Source: Methanospirillum stamsii
GTDB taxonomy: Archaea > Halobacteriota > Methanomicrobia > Methanomicrobiales > Methanospirillaceae
Direction: 5' to 3'
DNA length: 64,000 nucleotides
NCBI RefSeq assembly: GCF_003173335.1
Contig: NZ_QGMZ01000006.1
Location: 1 to 64,000, forward strand
The notes beneath the pieces were generated by a model that was not told where the DNA came from, ran no database searches, and was given only the letters and a program-made list of their open reading frames with translations. Below, one piece after another: positions 19,144 to 28,004 of this stretch. The position numbers were made by a program, and so were the translations under genes. Numbering within the stretch: the stretch's first letter is position 1; each line of letters begins with the position of its first letter.

Positions 19144-19448
19144 AAATGTTTTTCAGATAACAGATCTGTTCGATAATAACGAATAGATAATGATAAAAAT
19201 AGATAATATGATTGTACTCAAGACCGAATTAGTTTTTTAATAAAGAAAACAGAGATTTCTTATTCTGATTATTCCATCAGATTATTCCCTTATGGAAATG
19301 GCTGATAAAATTTGATGGTTACGAAAATCATTCAAATTAGTTTTTTTTCTTCATCGAGATTTTTTTTTGACATATAAGAGATCTGATCTTATTTATTACG
19401 GTTAACCGTAATTATTATATCATTACGGATAGCCTTAGTATATGGAAC
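19144..19448. other. Divergent promoter region
   Basis: About 305 A+T-rich bases separate the desulfurase operon (minus) and the MarR-methyltransferase gene (plus). The only marked structure is the palindrome with an extra half-site at 19395-19430. No other gene is visible. Confidence 0.55.
19395..19430. promoter_or_regulatory. Palindromic operator with a third half-site
   Basis: An 18-base perfect palindrome, ATTACGG-TTAA-CCGTAAT, occupies 19395-19412. A further direct half-site ATTACGG follows at 19422-19428. The TATA-like stretch at about 19414-19421 lies between them, with the predicted start of a leaderless transcript close to the ATG at 19449. Bracketing the core promoter is the expected layout for autorepression by the MarR-type domain encoded immediately downstream. 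Confidence 0.65.
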
Positions 19449-20684
19449 ATGGATCCGACTTCACGAATAAGGCTCTCGCTGGGTTTTGTCTCGACTGCTA
19501 TCAGTATGATCTTCGGGATGGACCGGGGGAGAAAAACACCGCTCAGCCCTGGATCTATTGAGGTACTCTATTCATCATATTTTTCAAAGGTCCGGATGGG
19601 AGACATTGCAGGAATGCTGAAAATCACTCCAAGTTCAGCTACAGATCTTGTAAATTATCTTGAACGTGAAGGATTCATGAGAAGAATTCAGGATGAGAAT
19701 AACCGGAGAAGTATCCTGGTCGTTCCAACCGAAAAGGGAGAGGAATGGATCCTGGATACTGAAGAAAAAATGTACGGATTTATTGAATCCGGATTATCCA
19801 GGCTGAAACCAGATGAACAACTGCTTTTTGCTGATCTGTGTGCACGGTTTTCCGGAGTGCATGATAATTTCAGTTTTCTTGCTAGTGTCAAATCATTCAA
19901 AGAAGACCGGGGATCTGTCCGTGTTCCATTGATCACCCGGAAAAATGGCAGACTCCTCCGGCTTGAAGAAGTAGTAGATGCACGGTATAGTGAAAAACAC
20001 GTAGTGGAGAAAAAGGAAGATAACATGATATTTGAAACACGGGTTCCCGAGACATGTGATGGGATTCAGGATGAAGTAACTGTCGAGCAGTATGATGAAA
20101 TGCAGCGGGGTCTTCGAGACGAAGGACACATGCCAATTGAAGAACTGGTAAAATTCTCACAGTCTGGTGATAATGCTCTGGAGGTCGGCCCCGGACCAGG
20201 ATATCTTGGACTTGAATGGCTGAAACATACCAAGGATACAAATCTGACCGGGCTTGAAATCAGTCCGGCAATGATCAGAATGGCAGAAAAAAATGCGAAA
20301 GATTATCATCTGTCTGACCGGGCGACATACAGGGAAGGGAATGCTCTGGCAATGCCGTTTTCTGATGGAACCTTTGATCTTGCATTCTCCAACGGTTCAC
20401 TCCATGAATGGGAGGATCCAAAAAAGGTGTTTTCAGAGATTCTCCGGGTATTAAAACCAGGTGGAAGAGTCAGTGTCAGTGACCTTAAACGGGATCTTTC
20501 TACGGAAATTTACCGGTTCATGCTTGAAACCTGTGAAGGGTCTGAAATAAGGAAAGGGTTTGAGACGTCAGTTCATGCAGCATATGTTCAGGAAGAATTG
20601 GAAAAAATGCTCGGAGATGTCGGATTTAGCTGGTTACAGGTGATAACTCATCCGTATGGGCTTGTGGTTATTGGAAAGAAATAA
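19449..20684 (+). CDS. MarR-type regulator fused to a SAM methyltransferase
   Basis: The 411-residue protein joins two domains. Residues 1-150 form a MarR-like winged helix: VRMGDIAGMLKITPSSATDLVNY is the recognition region and MRRIQDENNRRSILVVPTEKG the wing with its DxRxx-like basic turn. Residues 205-411 form a class I methyltransferase with motif I ALEVGPGPGYLGLEW at 243-257, GLEISPAMIRMAEKNA, and FDLAFSNGSLHEWEDPKKV. A lysine/glutamate-rich linker separates them. Such a fusion suggests a regulator that senses or modifies a small ligand. There is no Shine-Dalgarno sequence and the TATA placement suggests a leaderless transcript. The gene is convergent with the pilin-like pair, four bases apart. 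Confidence 0.85.
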   Translation: MDPTSRIRLSLGFVSTAISMIFGMDRGRKTPLSPGSIEVLYSSYFSKVRMGDIAGMLKITPSSATDLVNYLEREGFMRRIQDENNRRSILVVPTEKGEEWILDTEEKMYGFIESGLSRLKPDEQLLFADLCARFSGVHDNFSFLASVKSFKEDRGSVRVPLITRKNGRLLRLEEVVDARYSEKHVVEKKEDNMIFETRVPETCDGIQDEVTVEQYDEMQRGLRDEGHMPIEELVKFSQSGDNALEVGPGPGYLGLEWLKHTKDTNLTGLEISPAMIRMAEKNAKDYHLSDRATYREGNALAMPFSDGTFDLAFSNGSLHEWEDPKKVFSEILRVLKPGGRVSVSDLKRDLSTEIYRFMLETCEGSEIRKGFETSVHAAYVQEELEKMLGDVGFSWLQVITHPYGLVVIGKK

Positions 20685-20688
20685 TTTT

Positions 20689-21210
20689 TTATCCCTGAAT
20701 AAGAACTTCAGGTTTGGCTATAAGATTCCGGTCATAATATAATTCCAGGTAAAATGTATTACCCTGGTATTTTTCTTTCATCAGATCAAATTCAGGGTTT
20801 ATTTTAGAGATGTTTGCATCCCCAAAAATTCCATGAGTTTCTCCAACTTTCATTGAAGTAATACCATGAGCCCACGTTTTTTGATATGTCCCGTTATTGG
20901 TGATATTGGCCTTATTTATTTCCGAAAATGAATTTTCTGCATTAGAACCAAAAGTCCGGGAAGGTTTTAATATTACAGATAAATCTGAAACAGGTAGTGG
21001 ATCACCCGATACATGAGTTATTAGAAGACTGGCATTCGTGGGATCATCATGATGTTGATGAAGAGTTGCCTGCAAAGTTACTGATGGAGGTTTTACTTCT
21101 GTATCCACCAAGCCTCCGGCAAAGCTATTCACAATTGCTGCAATAATTAATGTCAAAGTCAACATGAGGAGAACACCAATAACCGGCGATACTCCGGAAT
21201 CCTTATTCAT
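20689..21210 (-). CDS. Archaeal type IV pilin-like protein
   Basis: The 173-residue protein starts with the short class III leader of archaeal type IV pilins (DUF1628 group): a charged head, then GVSPVIGVLLMLTLTLIIAA, the hydrophobic assembly helix. A beta-rich extracellular part follows. The leader would be cut before the helix by a prepilin peptidase and the product assembled into a pilus or surface fibre. It is translationally coupled to the next pilin gene upstream by an ATGA overlap at 21207-21210. No pilus ATPase or membrane platform gene is nearby. Confidence 0.85.
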   Translation of the reverse strand: MNKDSGVSPVIGVLLMLTLTLIIAAIVNSFAGGLVDTEVKPPSVTLQATLHQHHDDPTNASLLITHVSGDPLPVSDLSVILKPSRTFGSNAENSFSEINKANITNNGTYQKTWAHGITSMKVGETHGIFGDANISKINPEFDLMKEKYQGNTFYLELYYDRNLIAKPEVLIQG

Positions 21211-21833
21211 GAATTATCTCCCAGAATCAGTTCCTGGCTGTATATTGTTGCTTGTGAAGGAACATGAACAATTTTTATCGTCAGGATAGTATCTTTATCT
21301 ATATTATCAGGACTAGTCCCAAAAAAAACCTGATCGCCAGCTGAAGTATTGATAAACATGTTTGTACCCCCAAAAAGAGTGTAATTTCCAAAATCTTCAA
21401 TTTCAGGTAGCCCATTTTTACTTGGAATTCGTCCTTGAGGATAGAGAGATCCAGGTATTGTAATATTCCCTCCCGAATTTGAAACTGATTTCCAGGACGT
21501 AATAATCTTTAGATCCCGGGTAGGAATACCATCTCCAGCAGAGATTACAGACATAGATACATTTATTAATTCGCTCGATGATTTCCATGCTTCAGTCTGG
21601 AGAACTAACTGTGGCGGTTTACTTTTTGTCTCTGACATTCCTCCTACATACCCGGATATAATTGCTGCTAGAATCACAGTGATAATAAGCATAAGCATGA
21701 TTCCGATCACCGGAGACACTGCCTGTTCTTTTAGTGGACTCCCTACCTTTAAAATAGGAGAATCCAGCCTAAAACGAAAATTTATCCTAATTTTTCTAAC
21801 CATTGGTAAAAAACTTCCAATTGTCCCACTCAC
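21207..21833 (-). CDS. Archaeal type IV pilin-like protein, second copy
   Basis: The core AVSPVIGIMLMLIITVILAA matches the assembly helix of the neighbouring pilin, and the rest is a beta-rich surface domain. Read from the ATG at 21833 the leader is about 38 residues, which is long for the family. A second ATG at residue 11 would shorten it, and no better start is visible nearer the helix. It is the first gene of the pair. The two pilins are only distantly similar outside the N terminus, suggesting major and minor subunits of one fibre. Confidence 0.8.
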   Translation of the reverse strand: MSGTIGSFLPMVRKIRINFRFRLDSPILKVGSPLKEQAVSPVIGIMLMLIITVILAAIISGYVGGMSETKSKPPQLVLQTEAWKSSSELINVSMSVISAGDGIPTRDLKIITSWKSVSNSGGNITIPGSLYPQGRIPSKNGLPEIEDFGNYTLFGGTNMFINTSAGDQVFFGTSPDNIDKDTILTIKIVHVPSQATIYSQELILGDNS

Positions 21834-21978
21834 GATTAACCAGTAATATTTTTTGTTTTAAAACAATAAAACTTTATTTATATGAACAGTACTTTTTTCA
21901 TCTACTTACAATCTAAAATTTTTGAGAAAAAACCGTAATGAAACAGTTCCAGACTTAAAAAAGAGAATCAGATAATTT

Positions 21979-22644
21979 TTATTTATTTTCTGCTAAAAGG
22001 GAACATGGTATGCAGACACGTTTTCCATTCAGTTCACGGGTTTTTGCATCCGCTACCATCTCACCACAGGATGCACACTGAATTGACTTAAAAATACGAG
22101 CCTTCTTTGGTGGTTCCATGTCAACAAAAGAAATTTTCAGGATTTTTTCTTCCGGAGCATGAAGAATAATTTCAGGTACCTTATCAGATAATTCCCGGAA
22201 CCGTTTCATCTCTGCTTCAGTAGCCTGTCCGGAAAAAACCTTTGGTCGTAATGCATCCATCTCCTCTCTTGGTAATACTTCATCAAGGTTCGTAACAACA
22301 CGTACCGCCTTATTACTTCTTCGGCAAAAAAACGTGAATGCATGTTTACCATAATCATTAATTATGAGATTTCCCTTTCCGGCAGTACAGCCGGTGATCA
22401 TCTGGATAGCATCCACAGAGCAGGCATCTGTTTCTGCTATTGCGACTAATTCTTCATCTTTTGGCCGTTCTACCCCAAGTGCTTTCATCGCTGCGATGGC
22501 AACCCGGTATCCGGATGAAAGCCCCCCACATGAATGCCCATGAAATTTAACCGCTTCTTCGTATGTAATAAATTCTCCGGATTTTGGATCCGGTATAGAT
22601 TGTGGTGAACACATGGTATACCAGAGTTGTCCGGAAGGATTCAT
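21979..22644 (-). CDS. FmdE-family protein with C-terminal zinc ribbon
   Basis: The 221-residue cytosolic protein belongs to the FmdE family, named for a gene beside formylmethanofuran dehydrogenase but of unproven function. Family residues are visible: AVKFHGHSCGGLSSGYRVA with the His-x-His-x-Cys ligands, AIAETDACSVDAIQ, and TGCTAGKGNLIINDYGKHAF. Near the C terminus CASCGEMV...RVCIPC is a four-cysteine zinc site. A second ATG at MCSPQS is possible as start. It is divergent from the exported FmdE-like gene and shares a promoter region that carries a perfect palindrome. Confidence 0.85.
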   Translation of the reverse strand: MNPSGQLWYTMCSPQSIPDPKSGEFITYEEAVKFHGHSCGGLSSGYRVAIAAMKALGVERPKDEELVAIAETDACSVDAIQMITGCTAGKGNLIINDYGKHAFTFFCRRSNKAVRVVTNLDEVLPREEMDALRPKVFSGQATEAEMKRFRELSDKVPEIILHAPEEKILKISFVDMEPPKKARIFKSIQCASCGEMVADAKTRELNGKRVCIPCSLLAENK

Positions 22645-22922
22645 ATATTCATCGAATTCATTGTGGATTGTGGATTAACAAACAACAAATATTAAGAATA
22701 TTAAGATAATTATTGAAAAAACAGAAAAATATCATTACAATTGTAATGAATCTTCAGATCTTTTTCACAAGTTATAAATTTCATTATAATCGTATAACTA
22801 TTTACGATGTTGATTACTGGAGTATTGTAGCATCACACTCACTATCAGTAAATGCCGCTATCTTGTAATGAACGTCAGATTTGTTATTGAATGGTAATCA
22901 TTGTGGATGAACGAGGAATCGC
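22645..22922. other. Divergent FmdE promoter region
   Basis: A 278-base A+T-rich gap. It contains a perfect palindrome at 22732-22749 and further half-site-like TCATTA/GTAATGA words near 22785-22800 and 22865-22880. No gene is visible. Confidence 0.5.
22732..22749. promoter_or_regulatory. 18-base palindrome between the two FmdE genes
   Basis: TCATTACAA-TTGTAATGA is a perfect palindrome located between the divergent FmdE-family genes. Its ATTAC/GTAAT half-sites recall those at 19395-19412 but with closer spacing. A shared or related regulator is possible, not shown. Confidence 0.5.
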
Positions 22923-24014
22923 ATGAAACAATTATTTACTCTCCTGCTGGCATTAAGTTGCCTGATTCTCCCCATTTCAGCATTGGCTGAAGACGATCTT
23001 ATGTACGACCTCGGGTCGCGGGCAGCAGAAGTAGGAATGGATCTGCTCAAATTTCAAGCAGGTGATGACAACATTCTTGTACTTACCAATGCCGGACATG
23101 CACTGGTAAAAGGCAAAACCACGGAACGTGCACTATCAGGCATCTCTGATATATCAGGACTGCAAAATGGTGACAACAATCTCTTCCAGGTTAACCGGCC
23201 AAACTGGAAACCACTCTGGTTTTATTTCTTTAATAAGGAAACAGGCATGGCTACATACATGGAACCTGATTCCTCATTCTTATTACTCAATGCAGAAAAT
23301 CGTGCTTCGCTTCCAGCCGACAAAGCATTCTCCCAGGTATCATTAATCCAGGTAAATCTGGACAAGATGCTTGAGAATCCGGATGAGAGTAACACTACCT
23401 TTAACAAGAAAAAATTCAGTGGTAATGAATTTTCTCTCATCGGGCTATCAAATGTCTGGGCTGCCGGAGCATCATATGAGTTCATGAATGCAGCAATGTT
23501 CCATGATCACCTGTGTCCCGGAGTTACCAGCGGATACATGATCATCAAGTATGTTGAAGACGCCATGCCGATAAAAAACGCTTCTGAAACATACGTAGAT
23601 ATTGGGTGCCCAAACTGGTGCAAGGAAGATGCATACCAGATGATCTGGGACAGCACTCCGGGTAAGAGCAGCATGTATGTTATGGCACTTGACCCTGATG
23701 ACGAAGCAGCATTACAGGAAAAGTATGGCATCCGTCCGGCTGGAATCATTGTGAAATGGAACAGTGTATCCAAGACAGGTAAGGGTCTTGCACTTGGATT
23801 TGATTTTGACACACTAAGCGAAGAACTCGGAGTTGCAAACTGGACCGGGCCATCATGGGCACCGAAACTTGTGCAGGACATTGGAATGATGGATTATGTC
23901 GACAAACCGGAAAGTGCCATTAAGACACTCAAGGAATTTGAGGTCGATGATGATCTGATGACACAACTCAAAACCGCTGGTAACAACCCCTATAAAGTTC
24001 TGGGAATGCTGTAA
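22923..24014 (+). CDS. Exported FmdE-domain protein
   Basis: The 363-residue protein carries an export signal (LFTLLLALSCLILPISALA) ending near residue 22, then an N-terminal domain without clear relatives, then an FmdE-like domain: FHDHLCPGVTSGYMIIKYV with the His/Cys ligands and IGCPNWCKEDAYQMIWD, which carries extra cysteines. FmdE domains are normally cytosolic, so a secreted form points to handling of a metal or metal complex outside the cell membrane. It is the first gene of the importer operon, and its stop overlaps the binding-protein start (TAATG). Its exact ligand is unknown. Confidence 0.8.
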   Translation: MKQLFTLLLALSCLILPISALAEDDLMYDLGSRAAEVGMDLLKFQAGDDNILVLTNAGHALVKGKTTERALSGISDISGLQNGDNNLFQVNRPNWKPLWFYFFNKETGMATYMEPDSSFLLLNAENRASLPADKAFSQVSLIQVNLDKMLENPDESNTTFNKKKFSGNEFSLIGLSNVWAAGASYEFMNAAMFHDHLCPGVTSGYMIIKYVEDAMPIKNASETYVDIGCPNWCKEDAYQMIWDSTPGKSSMYVMALDPDDEAALQEKYGIRPAGIIVKWNSVSKTGKGLALGFDFDTLSEELGVANWTGPSWAPKLVQDIGMMDYVDKPESAIKTLKEFEVDDDLMTQLKTAGNNPYKVLGML

Positions 24015-25180
24015 TGGGACATTCCCTTAAAAATTTAAAAAACGTGAAAAATATGACAAACCTGAAAACAATTATGATTACACTCATGATGCTGGCATGC
24101 CTTATTTCAATACCAGTATCATTCGCAGAAGAGACTGCAGCAGCAGAAAAAACTATCACAGACGGATATGGAAGATCTGTCACCGTTCCAGTCCCGGCTT
24201 CAGAAGTGCTTTGTTCAGGCTCCGGATGCTTACGATATCTGACCTACCTTGGTGGTGAAGACCTCATTGTAGGTGTTGACAGTATTGAAAAAGAACCACA
24301 AGTCATGGATGCACGGGGATATGCTCTCTTAAACCCGGAGTTTAAGGACTATCCATTGTTCGGTGAATTCAGAGGCAAGGATGACCCTGAAAAGATTATC
24401 GCTATTGGACCCCAGTTGGTCTTTAAAACCGGATCAACCGGCACTCCATTTGCAACAAATGCCGAAGAAGGAAATAAATTAACAGAAAAAACGGGAATTC
24501 CAGTAATTATGTTCCCATATGGTTCACTCCGGACCCAGACTGAACAGGATGAGATGTTTGGGGCACTCCGGGTGATGGGAGAAGTAATCAACAAGGAAGA
24601 CCGTGCTGAAGAACTGATCTCTTATATTGAGGATACAATTGCAGATCTTGAAAAGAGAACCGGAGATATTCCGGAAGCCGAACAGAAGACTGCATATGTC
24701 GGCGGTGTCAGTTATGCCGGAGCACATGGCATCATTTCAACCGAGCCTTCATACCCGCCATTCATCTGGACCAATGTAAAGAATGCAGCCGGAAAAATGG
24801 GCACTCAGCATGCTGATGTCGCAAAGGAAGCAATCGTTGACTGGGATCCAGAATATATATTCATGGATGTCGGAACCCTTCAGGCAGACAGTGAAGGTGG
24901 AATCGGCGAATTAAAAGATGATCCGGCATTACAGGGCCTCTCTGCAATAAGTGAAGGTAAAGTATACGGAGTGCTTCCGTACAACTTCTATAACACCAAC
25001 TACGAGAATGTCCTTGCAGACGCCTACTTTATTGGAAAGACTATTTATCCGGACCGGTTCGCGGATATCGATCCAAAAGAGAAAGCAGATGAGATTATGA
25101 CCATGTTCCTTGGAGAATCTCCATTGGACAAGATTAATTCCCAGTATAAGAACCTGGGATTTTCACAGATAACACTCTGA
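24014..25180 (+). CDS. Iron-chelate-type substrate-binding protein
   Basis: The 388-residue protein begins with an export segment (IMITLMMLACLISIPVSF), then TITDGYGRSVTVPVPASEVLC and YLTYLGGEDLIVGVDSIEK, the pattern of FecB/FepB class III binding proteins. Later segments (GMPVIMFPYG-like PVIMFPYGSL, KVYGVLPYNFYNTNYENVLADAYFIGKTIYP) resemble archaeal members tied to metal-chelate uptake. The ATG at 24014 overlaps the upstream stop; an internal ATG at 24053 gives a more normal signal peptide. It should deliver ligand to the permease/ATPase pair that follows. The ligand could be a ferric, nickel or corrinoid complex. Confidence 0.82.
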   Translation: MGHSLKNLKNVKNMTNLKTIMITLMMLACLISIPVSFAEETAAAEKTITDGYGRSVTVPVPASEVLCSGSGCLRYLTYLGGEDLIVGVDSIEKEPQVMDARGYALLNPEFKDYPLFGEFRGKDDPEKIIAIGPQLVFKTGSTGTPFATNAEEGNKLTEKTGIPVIMFPYGSLRTQTEQDEMFGALRVMGEVINKEDRAEELISYIEDTIADLEKRTGDIPEAEQKTAYVGGVSYAGAHGIISTEPSYPPFIWTNVKNAAGKMGTQHADVAKEAIVDWDPEYIFMDVGTLQADSEGGIGELKDDPALQGLSAISEGKVYGVLPYNFYNTNYENVLADAYFIGKTIYPDRFADIDPKEKADEIMTMFLGESPLDKINSQYKNLGFSQITL

Positions 25181-25221
25181 TTGAGATATGAAATCTGACA
25201 AAATCCCAATTTTTCCCGGAG

Positions 25222-26301
25222 GTGGATGTAATTCACTTCTCTGATGGAAAAATTCCTGCTGATTATCTCGGGTATGTGCGGATAAAACTACTCTGGATTA
25301 TCGGCGGCATTATTCTGTTATTTGTCCTGTTTATCTTATCAATTTCTGTTGGAGCAGTCTCTATTCCACCATATGATGTTCTGATGACGCTACTTGGTCA
25401 GAACATCAATCACAAGTGGGATGCAATTATCTGGAACATTCGTCTTCCGCAGGCATTAACTGCAATCGTTGCAGGAGTAGGCCTTTCAGTTGCTGGAGTT
25501 GCGATGCAGTCAATACTCCGAAATCCCCTGGGTTCCCCATTTACCCTTGGAATATCAAACGCCGGAGCGTTTGGTGCTGCAGTATCAGTCATTATCTTTG
25601 GTACTGGAACCATCCAATCCACCATAGCAGATCCCATTTCAATTAATAATCCGTATCTTACTACAATAACCGCCTTTGTTTTCTGCATGATTGCAACCGC
25701 CATCATTCTTCTGATTTCCCGGATACGGGGAGCATCACCGGAAGTAATGGTCCTTACCGGGGTTGCACTTTCATCGCTGTTTACTGCTGGAACCATGTTT
25801 CTGCAGTATTTTGCTTCTGATACTCAACTTGCTGCAGTTGTTTTCTGGACATTTGGTGATGTAAGCAGGGCTGGCTGGAATGAACTAGGACTTATGACAA
25901 TTCTTGTAGGACTATCCAGTATCTATTTCCTGGTAAACCGATGGAACTATAACGCTATTGATGCCGGAAATGAAACTGCAAAAGGTCTCGGAGTAAATGT
26001 AGAACGTATCCGCCTTTTTGGTATGACAATATCTGCAATGATTACCGCAGTAATTGTTGCATTTCTTGGCGTCATCGGATTTGTAGGTCTCGTCTGTCCT
26101 CACATGGTAAGAAGGATCATCGGAGATGACCAGCGGTATCTCATTCCCGGGTCATGTATCATGGGAGGAGTACTTCTTCTTGCATCAGATACGGTTGCAC
26201 GACTGATTGTCGCTCCCTATGTGCTTCCTGTAGCAGTTCTTACCGCATTTATGGGAGCCCCGGTTTTCATCTATCTTATTGTCAGGGGGTATAAACGATG
26301 A
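25222..26301 (+). CDS. FecCD-family ABC importer permease
   Basis: The 359-residue permease has the FecCD layout with about ten membrane helices: IWNIRLPQALTAIVAGVGLS, VAMQSILRNPLGSPFTLGIS and GFVGLVCPHMVRRIIGDDQR, the ATPase-contact segment. The listed start is a GTG at 25222 that itself lies inside the GGAGGTG ribosome-binding sequence, so the true start may be a downstream or non-standard codon. The N-terminal FSDGKIPADYLGY segment looks conserved, so the start cannot be far inside. It is coupled to the ATPase gene by an ATGA overlap. Confidence 0.87.
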   Translation: MDVIHFSDGKIPADYLGYVRIKLLWIIGGIILLFVLFILSISVGAVSIPPYDVLMTLLGQNINHKWDAIIWNIRLPQALTAIVAGVGLSVAGVAMQSILRNPLGSPFTLGISNAGAFGAAVSVIIFGTGTIQSTIADPISINNPYLTTITAFVFCMIATAIILLISRIRGASPEVMVLTGVALSSLFTAGTMFLQYFASDTQLAAVVFWTFGDVSRAGWNELGLMTILVGLSSIYFLVNRWNYNAIDAGNETAKGLGVNVERIRLFGMTISAMITAVIVAFLGVIGFVGLVCPHMVRRIIGDDQRYLIPGSCIMGGVLLLASDTVARLIVAPYVLPVAVLTAFMGAPVFIYLIVRGYKR

Positions 26302-27062
26302 TTTTGAATGTACAGGAACTGAACTTTTTATACCGGAACCATGATGTTCTTCAAAACGTTGCTTTTGAAGTAAACCATGGAGAAATTGTTGCAATTCTCG
26401 GACCTAATGGTGTAGGAAAAACAACAATGCTCAAGTGTCTGAACAGGATTCTAAAAGCGAATAAAGGACACATCTACCTTGATGGATCAGAAATTAAAAC
26501 CCTTGATACTCTTGAAATTGCCAGAAGAGCAGGATATGTCCCCCAGCGGGTTGAAACCGGAAGATTTACTGCATTTGATGCGGTCCTTCTTGGGCGAAGG
26601 CCACACATTACCTGGGATGTTTCTGAACGGGATCTTCGAATAGTGGATGCAATTTTTTCCCGTCTTTCTATGGAACATCTCCGGCTTTCGTATATTGATG
26701 AAATGAGCGGTGGAGAACTCCAAAAGATTGCAATCGCACGGGCACTGGTGCAGGAGCCAAGAATTTTACTCCTTGATGAGCCGACCAGCAGTCTTGATCT
26801 GAAAAACCAGGTGGAGATATTATCCACAATTGTTGATATTGTCCGGGAACATGGGATTGCAGCGATTATGACGATGCATGACTTAAACCAGGCATTCCGG
26901 TATGCTGACCGGTTTATCTTCCTAAAAGATGGGAATATTCATTTCCATGGCAATTTCAATGATGTTACTCCGGAAATCATTGAAGATGTCTATGGTCTTC
27001 CGGTTATGATGGGATCAGTTGGCGGAGTCAGGTGCATTGTTCCGGGTACAGCTCCTGCATAA
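26298..27062 (+). CDS. ABC importer ATPase of the FepC/BtuD type
   Basis: A 254-residue ATPase of normal importer length. Walker A GPNGVGKTT, Q-loop GYVPQR, signature MSGGELQK, Walker B LLLDEPTSSLD and the switch His in MTMHDLNQAFR are all intact. It lacks the long C-terminal extension seen in the other importer ATPase at 15386-16663. Overlap with the permease (26298-26301) and short spacing to the methyltransferase gene place it in one operon. Confidence 0.9.
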   Translation: MILNVQELNFLYRNHDVLQNVAFEVNHGEIVAILGPNGVGKTTMLKCLNRILKANKGHIYLDGSEIKTLDTLEIARRAGYVPQRVETGRFTAFDAVLLGRRPHITWDVSERDLRIVDAIFSRLSMEHLRLSYIDEMSGGELQKIAIARALVQEPRILLLDEPTSSLDLKNQVEILSTIVDIVREHGIAAIMTMHDLNQAFRYADRFIFLKDGNIHFHGNFNDVTPEIIEDVYGLPVMMGSVGGVRCIVPGTAPA

Positions 27063-27125
27063 TATCATCAAACAACCAGATTTTTCAAATTATTATCTCA
27101 ATTGACATATTTTTCAGGGCAATCT

Positions 27126-27962
27126 ATGACGAACTGGGCAGAAGTATGGAAACAACTCTATGAAGCAAGTAGCCGGACTAAAACAGTCGGAGAATGTGCT
27201 TCATTATGGGATTCAAAGGAACGTGCACTTGAATTTCTTAACATGTCCCTTGAAAATCCGGAGCGTATTGAACTGGTTTTATCAAAACTTCCCATCACGA
27301 AAAACAGCCGGATTCTGGACATCGGTGCAGGCCCCGGAACTCTTGCAATACCCTTTGCAGAGCGGGCTTTAGCAGTTACAGCCGTCGAACCTTCCACCGG
27401 AATGATTGAAGTAATGAAAGACCAGGCACAGGAAAAAAATATTACTAACCTTACTATCGTTCAGAAACGATGGGAAGATATTAATCCGGAATCGGACCTT
27501 GCAGGGCCTTTTGATATCATCATAGCATCATATTCGCTTGGAATGCCGGACATTGATGCTGCAATTGATAAGATGCAGGCCGTCTCATGTGGTCAGATCT
27601 GGCTCTTCTGGTTTGCAGGAACTACTCCCGGGGAAAGGCATATGACTCATTTATGGCCGAAAATTCACAACTGTGCCTATCAGATCGGGCCGAAATCTGA
27701 TGTGCTCTATAATGTGTTGTATCAGAAAGGAATCTATCCTCACATGACGGTTCATGAGATGAAGTATCAAAAGAAATATCCAACTCTTGATCATGCAGTT
27801 TCAGAAATGAGAAGGCAGATTGGATGTTCTGAGGAATTTAACCCACTTATTAAGGAATATTTCAAAGACAAAGTTTCAAAAGATGCCAATCAACTGATTG
27901 AGAATGGAGATACCGTTCGTGTCTGCATGTGGTGGGATACAAATCAGTTTCCAAAGAATTAG
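27126..27962 (+). CDS. SAM methyltransferase in the FmdE/importer operon
   Basis: The 278-residue protein has motif I ILDIGAGPGTLAIPFAE near residue 65 and AVEPSTGMIEVMKDQA, followed by FDIIIASYSLGMPDIDAAI. The N terminus NWAEVWKQLYEASS matches the family also encoded at 60839-61744, which has a similar WADFWQEAIQEG opening, and these proteins share a long C-terminal part with aromatic residues (RVCMWWDTN). The ATG at 27126 is preferred to an upstream TTG at 27102. Such methyltransferases recur beside FecBCD-type importers in methanogens as far as I recall, and the substrate is unknown. A chelate modified after uptake is one possibility. Confidence 0.82.
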   Translation: MTNWAEVWKQLYEASSRTKTVGECASLWDSKERALEFLNMSLENPERIELVLSKLPITKNSRILDIGAGPGTLAIPFAERALAVTAVEPSTGMIEVMKDQAQEKNITNLTIVQKRWEDINPESDLAGPFDIIIASYSLGMPDIDAAIDKMQAVSCGQIWLFWFAGTTPGERHMTHLWPKIHNCAYQIGPKSDVLYNVLYQKGIYPHMTVHEMKYQKKYPTLDHAVSEMRRQIGCSEEFNPLIKEYFKDKVSKDANQLIENGDTVRVCMWWDTNQFPKN

Positions 27963-28004
27963 ATTTGGAAATTTTTTAAAAAAACTGAAAAATTTGTGAT
28001 ATCA

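Noticed and set aside
25240-25260. Alternative ATG start at 25244 for the permease
   Set aside because: It is out of frame with the permease, so cannot be used.
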